A stretch of DNA of 22,913 bases from a bacterium (GTDB lineage: Bacteria > Planctomycetota > Planctomycetia > Pirellulales > Pirellulaceae): the NCBI GenBank assembly GCA_030432015.1, contig JAUIHJ010000019.1:1-22913 (forward strand). Reading direction: 5' to 3'. The translations under genes and the position numbers were made by a program. The notes under the pieces were generated by a model. That model saw nothing but the letters and a program-made list of their open reading frames with translations. It did no database searches and was not told the origin of the DNA. Positions within the stretch are counted from its first letter, which is position 1; every line of letters starts with the position of its first letter. This document shows positions 6,781-15,000 of the stretch, piece by piece.

Positions 6781-8532
6781 TCATCCCTGGGCGCCGTCAC
6801 CAGCGTCAGGCGATGGGGTTGCGGAGGGCACCGGCTCGGCGGGCGGTTTCTCGGCAGCCCCATTCGAACGACCCGACGTGGCGTCCGCTGAGGCCGCTGG
6901 TTGCGCTTTGTCGTCTTCGGCTTTGGCGGGGGGGAGCGGGGCGGCAGCCGCGGGAAACAGCTTGGCGAGATTCTCGCTCAGTTGGTCGCCACGGAGGTTG
7001 GCAGCCAGCACATTGCCGTCCTCACCGACCAGCACCATAAATGGAATGGAGACGACGCCGTATTTCTTGGCCAGCGCACTTTGACGGGTCTCAGGGTCGC
7101 TGCCTAAGACGGTCGGCCAAGGAAGCTGCTGAATCGCGAGAAAGCGACGTAAGGATTGGATGTCGGTATCCAGGTTGATTCCCACGACCTCGAAACCGTG
7201 CTCGTGAAAACGCTCATAGTTCTCGCGAATGTTGGGCATTTCCAGGAGACTCGCCTCGATTTGCGTCGTCCAAAAAACGACCAGCACGGGCTTGCCCTGG
7301 TACTGGGACCAGTCCAGCACTTGCCCGTCCAACGTCGTACCCTCGACCGCAAACGGCTTTCCGGTTAACGAAGCGCGAATCTCGTAACTCGCCGCGATCT
7401 GCGCCGCCAATTTGGCCAGGTCCTGATTGGGGTTTTCCTTGAATGCCGCCCCAATGGCCGCGTAGATTTTTCCGGCAACTTCAGGAGCAGCGAGCTCCAA
7501 AGTCGGCGCAAATTGCTGGAAGAAGCCCAACGTGACAAACCCTGCGCCCTCGGACTGAAGTAATCCTTCGGCGGCAGTTACGAATGGTGGACCAGCGCCT
7601 TCTTTTGCTTCCAGGACTGCCGACAGCATGGTGGTGATGTCCGAATCAAGCAACTGGGCCTGCTCGGTCAAGTTCGACGCCTCGGCGCGTAGCCGTTCGT
7701 CGTCAGAGCCCTTGAAGGTCTCCGCCAGCAAACGAAAAGCCTGCACCGCCTGTTCGAGGTGACCGGTCTGTTCAAGAATTGCCGCAATGCTATGTCCGAT
7801 TCCAAGTAGCTCCTCATCCTTGGCCTCGGTCGCAATCAAGTGATTTAGATCGTCAATGACGGTCAGTGGGTCGACATCCTGGCCCGATTGCAACGCCTGC
7901 ATGCGATTGCTGAATCCGACTTTGAAGCCAAGGTTCTGAAGCGCCTCGTCGGGCGATGCATTGAGTGCGACGACGAATTCGTCGAGTTGCTTGGGGGCTG
8001 CCGCATTGCCAACCTGGGACATGCGGATCAATGACTGCACTTTGGACTCGGCGGCGGCGAACTTCAAGGCCGGCGTGGTCTCCATCGCAAAGACGCGGCT
8101 ACAGATTGCAACCAGCTCGTCCTGCGTCCGCAAGTAGTCAGCGATGACCTCTTCTTGACTCACGCCGGTCGGCTCCCGCGTTGCCAATTCCGCGACGTAC
8201 GCCATCAAGTCGTCCGGTTTGTCACTGGCGGGACCGCTGGCACCTGGGGGTGGTGTCGCGGGCGGGCGCTGTGGTGCCGTGCCCGGGGCGGGGCGGGCCG
8301 CATCCGGACGCGCCGCGGCCGCCGGTTCGAAGGTCGCGTTCGGGGCGGCCGATCTGCTGTTGTCAGGGAATTCCAGCGTCTCCGTGGACGGGCTATCGCC
8401 ATCCGCCACTTCATACTTACTGCTGGCCGACGTGATGGGCGCAGGGTCGCCGCCGCAGCCCGCGATGGCCGATACGGCTGCCGCGACGAGGATGACAGCG
8501 AGTGAGCGTGGCGTAGCAAAGGGGAGGGTCAT
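6781..8532 (-). CDS. Lipoprotein with cysteine-less TlpA/thioredoxin-like domain
   Basis: A 583-residue protein. A signal peptide ends in the lipobox AIAGC (Cys26), so it should be lipid-anchored. Residues about 35-100 are Pro/Ala-rich linker, and 105-390 are helical, with no family I recognise. Residues about 395-526 are a TlpA/AhpC-like thioredoxin fold: GKPVLVVFWTTQIEASLLEMP aligns with the family pattern FWATWCxPCxxEMP, and a cis-Pro loop (GVVSIPFMVLV) and GEDGNVL follow. Both redox cysteines are replaced (Ile425 and Ser428), so thiol chemistry is not expected; a binding or structural role is likely. The tail after 527 is Pro/Ala-rich. GAGG lies 6 nt before the ATG. A TACAAT -10-like box lies at 8570-8575 on the minus strand without a clear -35. 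Confidence 0.85.
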   Translation of the reverse strand: MTLPFATPRSLAVILVAAAVSAIAGCGGDPAPITSASSKYEVADGDSPSTETLEFPDNSRSAAPNATFEPAAAARPDAARPAPGTAPQRPPATPPPGASGPASDKPDDLMAYVAELATREPTGVSQEEVIADYLRTQDELVAICSRVFAMETTPALKFAAAESKVQSLIRMSQVGNAAAPKQLDEFVVALNASPDEALQNLGFKVGFSNRMQALQSGQDVDPLTVIDDLNHLIATEAKDEELLGIGHSIAAILEQTGHLEQAVQAFRLLAETFKGSDDERLRAEASNLTEQAQLLDSDITTMLSAVLEAKEGAGPPFVTAAEGLLQSEGAGFVTLGFFQQFAPTLELAAPEVAGKIYAAIGAAFKENPNQDLAKLAAQIAASYEIRASLTGKPFAVEGTTLDGQVLDWSQYQGKPVLVVFWTTQIEASLLEMPNIRENYERFHEHGFEVVGINLDTDIQSLRRFLAIQQLPWPTVLGSDPETRQSALAKKYGVVSIPFMVLVGEDGNVLAANLRGDQLSENLAKLFPAAAAPLPPAKAEDDKAQPAASADATSGRSNGAAEKPPAEPVPSATPSPDAGDGAQG

Positions 8533-8727
8533 CGATCACCTCAAGAAGGGGAGATTTTGGGAAGGTCGCATTGTACGCCAATCGATCGGATCTAAGCAGC
8601 CCCGATTACGGCGTTCTCACGTGCCTGGCGGAGACGCAGGAGAGGGCACCCACAACCACAGTAAGATGCTACTGCGACGGCGATGCATCGACGGGCCAGC
8701 AAAGGGTTGTCCGGCCAGGATCAGCAA

Positions 8728-8763
8728 CAAAAAACCCGGCCTCTCCACATGGGGGAGGCCGGG
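8728..8763 (-). terminator. Rho-independent terminator, minus strand
   Basis: On the minus strand a GC-rich stem CCCGGCCTC / GAGGCCGGG (9 bp, outer arms 8755-8763 and 8735-8743) is followed at once by six T residues (complement of 8729-8734) and then GTTG. On the plus strand the hairpin is followed only by CAATCTTTTC, so the minus direction is favoured. It ends the small transcript described at 8728-8991. Confidence 0.75.
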
Positions 8764-8804
8764 CAATCTTTTCTCGCAAAGCAGATCAAGGGGTGATCGG
8801 CCTA

Positions 8805-8862
8805 CGAGCGGGTGGCTGCCTGGCGGGCAGCCCGCCGACTGCCATCAGGCAGCGCCACCTCG
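8805..8862 (-). repeat. Nested inverted repeats (structured RNA core)
   Basis: Three co-linear arm pairs (4, 4 and 7 bp) with small bulges enclose a 6-bp GC hairpin. The 5' arm overlaps the last codons and the stop of the mini-ORF, so a ribosome finishing the ORF would sit on it. Direct base pairing can be read in the sequence; folding in the cell is inferred. Confidence 0.65.
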
Positions 8863-8886
8863 TTGGCTAATACAGAAATAATTCAC
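8845..8886 (-). CDS. Putative 13-residue peptide MNYFCISQRGGAA
   Basis: A GTG-started frame of 13 codons plus TGA encodes MNYFCISQRGGAA. It is preceded on the minus strand by AAAGGAGGTGG, the most complete Shine-Dalgarno in this window, with 6 nt between GGAGG and GTG. The last five codons and the stop form part of the 5' arm of the stem at 8805-8862. The peptide has no signal sequence or recognised domain. It could be a leader peptide whose translation decides which RNA structure forms, a real small protein, or a chance frame behind a conserved RNA element. I have not recognised a family. Confidence 0.45.
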   Translation of the reverse strand: MNYFCISQRGGAA

Positions 8887-8997
8887 ACACCACCTCCTTT
8901 CTACTGACGACACCCCGCTTCCGTCGCTGTGCCAAAAGATGCGACTACCTCACGGGCCAACAGTCCGTCGTGCTGCGGCAACACGACCTCTAACTCA

Positions 8998-9026
8998 ATG
9001 ATTCTCAATACCGCCCGTTCTGGCAA
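8998..9026 (-). promoter_or_regulatory. Weak candidate promoter for the small RNA
   Basis: On the minus strand TTGCCA (9021-9026) and AATCAT (8998-9003) are separated by exactly 17 bp. The -35 matches TTGACA at 5 of 6 positions; the -10 matches TATAAT at only 4 of 6. Transcription would start near 8991. Confidence 0.3.
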
Positions 9027-9148
9027 GAGATATTCGCGAAAACTGATTCCGCCCCGGATTTCAAGCGACAAAAAAGCGTCCAGTTGTGTTCGCTAACCGG
9101 TCGATACAGACCTCATGTCGACTTTTTTTTCCCAGCGGAGCCGCGGTA

Positions 9149-9529
9149 ATGGCGCCTGAAACCCTCCAAATGCTTGAGCAGTGGACCAACGATGTCCTGG
9201 TATGGGTCGGGTTTGGAACGATCGTGGGACTCATTGCCAAAGGTATCATGCCGGGTCGGGATCCGGGCGGCGCCATTGCGACACTCGCCATGGGAGTGGG
9301 GGGGACCATCATCGGCTGCGGAGTCTTTGCCTATTTTTCCGAATCTGCGGATCGGGTCACTCCGATTAGCCCCATTGGCTTCGCGGTCGGGACCGGCGGC
9401 GCCTTCGTCCTGCTGTTCTTCTACAAACTGCTGGGCGGTTATTTCTTTATCGAAGGCGAAGTACCACGTCGCCGCCGGCGACCCCGCTATGCCAGAAGTC
9501 GCAGTCGCGCTGTGATTTACGACGACTAA
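9149..9529 (+). CDS. GlsB/YeaQ/YmgE family membrane protein
   Basis: A 126-residue protein started at the ATG at 9149, which has GGAG 8 nt upstream; an earlier in-frame ATG at 9086 would add 21 residues without membrane character. Three hydrophobic helices fit the family: VLVWVGFGTIVGLIAKGIMPG, then IATLAMGVGGTIIGCGVFAYF, then GFAVGTGGAFVLLFFYKLLGG. The Gly-rich pattern with GLIAKGIMPGRDPGG is typical of the transglycosylase-associated, stress-related GlsB/YeaQ group. The family's molecular role is not settled. The last 25 residues are strongly Arg-rich and cytosolic in character. It is probably monocistronic, since the next gene starts 403 bp later behind its own promoter. Confidence 0.85.
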   Translation: MAPETLQMLEQWTNDVLVWVGFGTIVGLIAKGIMPGRDPGGAIATLAMGVGGTIIGCGVFAYFSESADRVTPISPIGFAVGTGGAFVLLFFYKLLGGYFFIEGEVPRRRRRPRYARSRSRAVIYDD

Positions 9530-9633
9530 GACCGTCCGGTACCGAGCCGGACTTCCGCTTGGCCCGTGGCTGGCTATAAAGCCCCAGGGGAAACGTTGCC
9601 CCCGGCGTGGCAGCCGGGGTCAATGTGACGGTC
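9530..9633 (+). other. Structured 3' region after the GlsB-like gene
   Basis: Starting in the stop codon of the GlsB-like gene, GTCCGGT/GCCGGAC (9534-9552) forms one hairpin and CCCCGGC/GCCGGGG (9600-9619) a second. GACCGTC (9530-9536) and GACGGTC (9627-9633) could close a larger structure that competes with the first hairpin. There is no proper T-run, so it is at best a weak terminator. Its role is unknown. Confidence 0.4.
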
Positions 9634-9686
9634 CGGATCCAAGTCCTCGGGGAAATCGGGGCCTTGCAGAAATTCGGCGGTCGGAA

Positions 9687-9715
9687 TTGCCCCTTGAACA
9701 GTTGTTTTATATACT
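9687..9715 (+). promoter_or_regulatory. Promoter of the TetR-RND operon
   Basis: TTGCCC (9687-9692) and TATACT (9710-9715) are separated by 17 bp, matching the sigma-70 consensus at 4/6 and 5/6 positions. The start would be near 9722, leaving a leader of about 210 nt before the repressor ATG at 9933. Palindromes lie in the spacer and just after the -10, as expected for a repressed promoter. Confidence 0.6.
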
Positions 9716-9735
9716 TGTTTGAAACATCTGTTTGA
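9697..9735. promoter_or_regulatory. Candidate TetR operator sites (AACA-N2-TGTT)
   Basis: AACA-GT-TGTT (9697-9706) lies between the -35 and -10, and AAACA-TC-TGTTT (9722-9733) covers the predicted start. The second overlaps another palindrome, TGTTT-G-AAACA (9716-9726), and TGTTTGA is directly repeated at 9716 and 9729. Their placement over the promoter of a TetR-family gene suggests autoregulation. The assignment to this regulator is inference. Confidence 0.5.
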
Positions 9736-9932
9736 TTTTAGGGTTGCAGCTCGCGGTGTTGCCGGCCTGTGATGTTGGGGAAGGCAGGTAGCTTTCTGCA
9801 AGGTCGGGCCTGGCGACTGGTAGACCTGTTTTCGCCGCGAACGTGGGCCCCACCCTGGCTTTTTGAGCGGTCCGGATTTCGGCAGTCCCGATCTCCGCAG
9901 GGGGAGTTTGGTTCAGGAGGTCGGCAGGCGCA

Positions 9933-10637
9933 ATGGAAGACACGCGTTTACAAATCTTGAAGGCGGCCGGGCCAATTTTCGCCGAACGTGGTTTTCAGGC
10001 GGCGACGGTACGTGAAATCTGCAAAGCTGCCGCTGTGAATGTGGCGGCGGTCAACTATTATTTCGGCGACAAGGAAGGGCTTTACCTTGAGTCGGTGAAG
10101 CTTGCAGCCCAACAGCAAGTCGAGCGTTTCCCGCTCCCGGCTCGTCCGCCCGAGATTTCCGCTGAAGTTCGGCTCTACGACTTCATCCTGACATTGCTAA
10201 CTCGGCTCCTGGACGAGGACCAGCCCTGGCAGTCGCGACTGATGATGCGGGAGGTGTTGCGACCAACTTCGGCCTGTCGCGAACTTGCCGAAGGGCACAT
10301 GCGTCCTCACTTTGAAATCTTGCTGCAGGTGCTCGGTGAGTTGGTTGCTCCGGGAACGCCTCCCAGGACGTTACGGCAAATTGGTTTCAGTGTTGTCGGT
10401 CAATGCTTGCATTATCGTGTGGCGGGGAGTGTGATCTCGATGTTGACGCCACCCGACGAGCACGACGCGTGCTATGCGACGCCTCAATTGGCCGAGCACA
10501 TCTGGCAGTTTTCGTTGGCGGCGTTGCGTGGTCTTGAATCGTCCGCAGATGCAAATGCGGCGTTCGACGGGCGGCGGGCGATCGCCATGCGGCGGGCGGG
10601 GAAGTCGAACGTCAGCCAATCAACCTCCACCGAATAG
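9933..10637 (+). CDS. TetR/AcrR-family repressor with CerR-type C-terminal domain
   Basis: A 234-residue regulator. Residues 5-58 are a TetR N-terminal helix-turn-helix: LQILKAAGPIFAERGFQAAT, then VREICKAAAVNVAAVNYYF and DKEGLYLESV. The C-terminal part (about 80-205) with LMMREVLRPTSA and the GQCLHYRVAG segment resembles the CerR/DUF1956 domain found in CecR (YbiH)-like regulators, which control efflux genes. GGAGG lies about 13 nt before the ATG, rather far. Only 14 nt separate its stop from the adaptor gene, so it is the first gene of an operon with the RND pump and probably represses it, responding to a pump substrate. The ligand is unknown. Palindromes over the promoter at 9697-9735 fit autoregulation. 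Confidence 0.87.
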   Translation: MEDTRLQILKAAGPIFAERGFQAATVREICKAAAVNVAAVNYYFGDKEGLYLESVKLAAQQQVERFPLPARPPEISAEVRLYDFILTLLTRLLDEDQPWQSRLMMREVLRPTSACRELAEGHMRPHFEILLQVLGELVAPGTPPRTLRQIGFSVVGQCLHYRVAGSVISMLTPPDEHDACYATPQLAEHIWQFSLAALRGLESSADANAAFDGRRAIAMRRAGKSNVSQSTSTE

Positions 10638-10651
10638 ACAAGGAATCTGCC

Positions 10652-12064
10652 GTGCCCTCCCATCTCTCACGCCATATCGCCAGCGGACTGATTTCGTTTT
10701 GCATCGTTGCGGTCGGCATCGGTGCGTCGTACTTGTTGACCCAGAAACGCAAGGCTCCGGCCGCGGAAGCCGAGGTCGCCGAGGCGACGGTTGTCGCGAC
10801 CGAGGCTCTGGTACCGCACGAAGAAAAGTTGCACATTGCGGTGGATGGATCGGTCGTTCCATTTCGCGAGGTTTCGACCAGCGCGGAAGTTGCGGGCCGT
10901 ATTATTTTCAAGTCCCCGGAGTGTGATGCTGGAAGATTTGTAACGGCAGGGACGCGGCTTCTTCAGATCGATCCGCAGGACTATGAGTTACTTGCGTTAC
11001 AACTGACTCACCAGCTTGGCGAAGCGGACGCCAACATCGAAGAGCTCTCGGCCGAGCTCACGAATACGGGCAAGCTGATCGAACTCTCACGCGAAGATCT
11101 TGCTCTTCAGCAGCGTGAACTCGCCCGCATGGCAAACCTGGCGGTGGGCAACGTGGTCACCGAATCGGATCTCGATAGGGCCAAGCAGGTCGAGTTGGCG
11201 GCTCGCAATGCCTTGGCGTTATTGGAGAATCAACTGAAGCTGCAGACCACGCGGCGTAGCCGGTTTGACGCGAGCCGCAAGTTGGTTGAAGCGCAGCTGG
11301 AAAAAGCACGTCTGGACATCGCCCGCACTGAGGTTCACGCGGTCACCGACGGCGTCATTGTCGACGACCTTGTCGAAGAAGGTGACTATGTCCAGAAAGG
11401 AGCTCCCCTGGTCATGCTGGAGGACACGTCGTCGGTGGAAGTGAAGTGCAGCTTGCAGATGGACGAACTGTATTGGCTGTGGCAGAGCCAAGCCCAGTCG
11501 GCGACCGGGGAACGCCCTCGCGCGGGTCGCTACGAGATTCCGCAGGCCCCCGTTACCGTCTCGTACCGGCTGCCTCAATCGAACGTGCGCTACGAGTGGT
11601 CCGGCCGATTGTCACGATTTGATGGCATCGGGTTAGATGAAAAAACACGAACCGTGCCGTGCCGGGTCCGAGTCGACGACCCGCTCGACGTGAAGATCAA
11701 ATTGCCTAACCAGGCGGTGGCGGCCGCGGACACGTCACCCGGATATGGTCCCCCCGCCTTGGTTCGCGGCATGTACGTTGATGTCAACATCGAAGTGAAC
11801 CAATTGGGCCGGCTGGTACGCGTCCCCGAGGACGCGATCCACCCAGGTAAGGCCGTGTGGATCGCTCGCGACGGCGAGCTGCGGATCGTCAAACCGATTC
11901 GGTTGATCTCCTTGGTGGATGTTCCGGCGGTGGATGGCCAGCTGCGGCGTTGCTGGATTGCCGATGCCGCGACATCCAAGTTGCTGCCGGGTGACCGGGT
12001 CATCACATCGCCGCTGACCGCCGCGTGGGACGGGATGCCAATTCAGCTGGGAGAGTCGCCATGA
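10652..12064 (+). CDS. RND efflux periplasmic adaptor (membrane fusion protein)
   Basis: A 470-residue HlyD/AcrA-type adaptor. It begins with GTG, with AAGGA 7 nt upstream, 14 nt after the repressor. Residues about 11-30 form a membrane anchor or uncleaved signal. The order is typical: first half-lipoyl/barrel region (VDGSVVPFREVSTSAEVAGRI), a long coiled-coil hairpin (about 112-228), second half-lipoyl (AVTDGVIVDDLVEEGDYVQKG), then beta-barrel and membrane-proximal regions with VRGMYVDVNIEV and VPEDAI. It should connect the inner-membrane permease to an outer-membrane channel. Its stop overlaps the permease start as ATGA, so translation is probably coupled. No TolC-like gene is present in the window, so the outer-membrane partner must be encoded elsewhere. 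Confidence 0.9.
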   Translation: MPSHLSRHIASGLISFCIVAVGIGASYLLTQKRKAPAAEAEVAEATVVATEALVPHEEKLHIAVDGSVVPFREVSTSAEVAGRIIFKSPECDAGRFVTAGTRLLQIDPQDYELLALQLTHQLGEADANIEELSAELTNTGKLIELSREDLALQQRELARMANLAVGNVVTESDLDRAKQVELAARNALALLENQLKLQTTRRSRFDASRKLVEAQLEKARLDIARTEVHAVTDGVIVDDLVEEGDYVQKGAPLVMLEDTSSVEVKCSLQMDELYWLWQSQAQSATGERPRAGRYEIPQAPVTVSYRLPQSNVRYEWSGRLSRFDGIGLDEKTRTVPCRVRVDDPLDVKIKLPNQAVAAADTSPGYGPPALVRGMYVDVNIEVNQLGRLVRVPEDAIHPGKAVWIARDGELRIVKPIRLISLVDVPAVDGQLRRCWIADAATSKLLPGDRVITSPLTAAWDGMPIQLGESP

Positions 12065-15000
12065 AGTCCATCATCAAGTGGGCGATCCATAACTCTCCGG
12101 CGATGAACACGCTGATGGTGGCGGTGCTCGTGGTGGGTGTCGCCGGCCTCATGGGCATGCGCAGCGAGGTCTTTCCGGAATTCGACCTGGAAGTCATTTT
12201 GATTACCGTCCCCTATCCGGGCGCCAGTCCAGGGGAGATTGAAGAGGGCATCTGCCAGAAGCTGGAAGAAGCGGTACGGGCGGTCGACTCGATCAAGAAG
12301 CAGACGGCCGTGGCGCAGGAGGGGGCCGGCCACCTGGTGCTTGAGCTCGAGCCACGTGTCAACGTGCAACGCGTCCTGAACGAAGTTCGCTCGGAGATCG
12401 ATCGCATTCCCAGCTTTCCAGACTTGGCGGAGGATCCGGAAGTCAAACAGATCAGCCTTCGCCAGGTCGCGATTCGGCTGGGCGTCTTGGGGCCCGTCGT
12501 CGCATCTCCCGAGGCGGCGGCAGATACGGAACTCGCCCTGCGCGAAGTTGCGGAGAGAGTCCGTACGGATCTGTTGTTGTTACCGTCAATCTCACAAGCC
12601 AATCTGGTTGGGGCCCGCGACTACCAGATCGACATTGAGATTCCGGAAGAGACGCTTCGTAAGTACGACCTGTCGCTAGAGCAGGTCGCTGGGATCGTCC
12701 GTCGCGAGAATATCGAGTTACCTGGCGGCAGTATGAAGACGGCCTCCCAAGAGGTGCTCTTGCGTGGCAAGAACAAATACTTGACAGGGGAGGAAATCGC
12801 CAAGATACCCCTCATTACGCGCGACGACGGCCTTGTTTTGACGGTGGATGACCTGGGTGACGTCAGGGATGAATTCACTGACGAGGCAGCGATCAACCTG
12901 ATCGACGGCTCTCCCGGCTTGATGATCACCATCGATCGCACGTCGAACGAGGATCTGCTCGAGATCTGTGAGCAGGTGCATCATTATGTCGACACGGTTG
13001 AGTTACCCGCGGGTTACAAACTGATCACCTGGCAAGACACTTCGGTTGACGTCCGAGACCGGATGGAATTGTTGAAGTGGAATGGCATCCAGGGTCTCAT
13101 TTTGGTCTTTATCGTGTTGGCGATATTCTTGGACCTGCGGCTTTCGTTTTGGGTCGCCTTGGGGATTCCGGTTGCGGTGCTCGGTTCCTGCGCCGTGCTC
13201 TGGGCGACCGGCCAGTCGCTCAATATGATCTCGCTGTTTGCGTTCTTGCTGGCGTTGGGAATCGTTGTCGACGATGCAATTGTCATCGGCGAGAATATCT
13301 ATGCACATCGTCAACGGGGCGACGACTTGATGACCGCCGCGGTGCAGGGCGCGTATGAAGTGTTGCCGTCGGTCAGCGCCTCCGTCTCGACGACGATCAT
13401 TGCCTTTGTTCCCCTGCTTTTTGTTTCGGGTGTGATGGGCAAGTTTATCGCCGTCTTACCCGTTGCCGTCATTGCGATGCTGGTCATCTCACTGCTGGAA
13501 AGCACGTTCATTCTGCCGTGTCACTTGGCGCATACACACCACAAGTTCTTCCGCATATTCGGTGTTGCGTTCTACCTGTTGAGACCCCTGGCGTGGCTGG
13601 TGCACGCCATTAACGGACGCATGGAACACTGGTTAGAGATGCTCATTGGTCGCGTCTATCAGCCGGTCCTGCGGTGGACACTCCACCATGCGATGATCGT
13701 CATTGCACTGGCACTGGCCCTGTTTATTTTCACGGTTGCATTTGTCCCTGCTGGGATTACGCCCTGGAACATTTTCCCAAAACTTGATAGCAACTGGATC
13801 CAAGCGAAGGTCACCTTCCCTGACGGAACGCCGACGGCCATCACCGACGCCGCCACCAAGCGACTTGAGGCGGCGTTAATTGAGGTCAATCGAGGGCCAG
13901 CGGAGCAAGGGGAACCACTGTTGAAACTGGTCCACCGCGGTGTGGGCGAAGTGGTCGCGCCCGGTTCCTTGGGGCCGGACTCGCGGACTTCGGGAAGTCA
14001 TGTGGGGATGGTATTTGTCGAACTGCACGACACCTCGCAGCGATCGCTGAAGAGTGAAGATATCTTGGCGCAGTGGCGCGCGGCCGCGGACGGGATCTCG
14101 GGTTTTGATAGTCTGACGTTCGGGACACCGGAGATGGGGCCCGGCGGGACCGCGGTGGAGTTTAAACTGGTGGCTCCCGCGGAGAAGATGGACCAGCTCG
14201 AAGCTGCCGTGGAGGCGTGCAAAGCAGAGCTGGCGCGAGCCGATAAGTACCCGGGCGTGGTCGACCTTGTCGATGACTCGCGGCCCGGAAAATGGGAGTA
14301 CCAACTGCAAATCAAGGAGACCGCGAAATCCATGGGGATCTCTACCATGGATCTCGCAGAGACCGTGCGTGCGTCATTCTATGGCGCCGAGGTCATGCGT
14401 CTTCAGCGTGGGCGACACGAAGTCAAGCTGATGGTGCGGTACCCCGAGCGTGATCGCAAGTCGCTGGCCTCATTGGACGAGATTCGCATGCGCACCGATG
14501 ACGGTGACGAGCGACCGATCACCGAATTTGCCGAATTCAACGTGGAACGCGGGTACAGTGAAATCAATCGTGTGGACCAACTGCGATCCATTACGATCAC
14601 CGCCGACATCGTCGAAGGGGAGGGGAACGCGAGGGAAACCGTCAAGGAACTTCAACTTGCCATGATGGGCCAGCCCGAACCGAAGGCGCTCGAGAAGCTC
14701 GCCGCACGACTTGTCGTGCTCGTGGGGGGAAGCCAACCGGAATTCGATCGGCAACCGGGATTCCTGGCGCAATATCCCGACGTGCGTGTTCGTTGGGAAG
14801 GCCAGGCCGAGCAGTCGAATGAATCGATGGCCAGCCTCGGGATGGGGTTCATCGTGGCGATGTTCTCGATGTTTGCCCTGCTAACGCTCGTCTTTCGCTC
14901 CTACCTCCAGCCGCTGATTATTCTCTGTACGATTCCCTTCGGTTTGTCCGGCGCGATCTTGGGCCATGCCGCGATGGGCTTGCCCCTGACGATGTTCAGC

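Larger units (their letters stand above)
8728..8991 (-). ncRNA. Candidate structured small RNA / leader RNA with mini-ORF
   Basis: A proposed minus-strand RNA of about 260 nt. Its 3' end is set by the terminator at 8728-8763. The 5' end is uncertain: a weak promoter at 8998-9026 would start it near 8991. The core is a nested stem at 8805-8862: arms CGAG/CTCG, GTGG/CCAC and CTGCCTG/CAGGCAG, enclosing a GGCGGG-CTG-CCCGCC hairpin. An alternative small hairpin CTGCC-TGAT-GGCAG would compete with the long-range pairing. A further stem GTCGTG/CACGAC lies at 8967-8987. The RNA also carries the mini-ORF at 8845-8886. No protein gene lies downstream on this strand before the terminator, so it is either self-contained or an attenuator whose readthrough would enter the lipoprotein gene at 8532. 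Confidence 0.5.
8533..9148. other. Intergenic region with a minus-strand small transcription unit
   Basis: This 616-bp gap lies between two divergent protein genes. From right to left on the minus strand it carries a possible promoter (8998-9026), a hairpin (8967-8987), a strong ribosome binding site with a mini-ORF (8845-8886), a nested stem structure (8805-8862) and a terminator (8728-8763). The remaining part, 8533-8726, should hold the promoter and leader of the lipoprotein gene; I see nothing else there. Confidence 0.55.
9530..9932. other. Intergenic region before the TetR-RND operon
   Basis: This 403-bp gap contains the structured 3' region of the upstream gene (to 9633), a promoter at 9687-9715 with operator-like palindromes, and about 200 nt of transcribed leader before the repressor gene. 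No protein gene was seen in it. Confidence 0.5.

Noticed and set aside
8735..8763. The GC hairpin as a plus-strand terminator
   Set aside because: No plus-strand gene precedes it, and the plus side has only a broken T stretch, while the minus side has six T directly after the stem.
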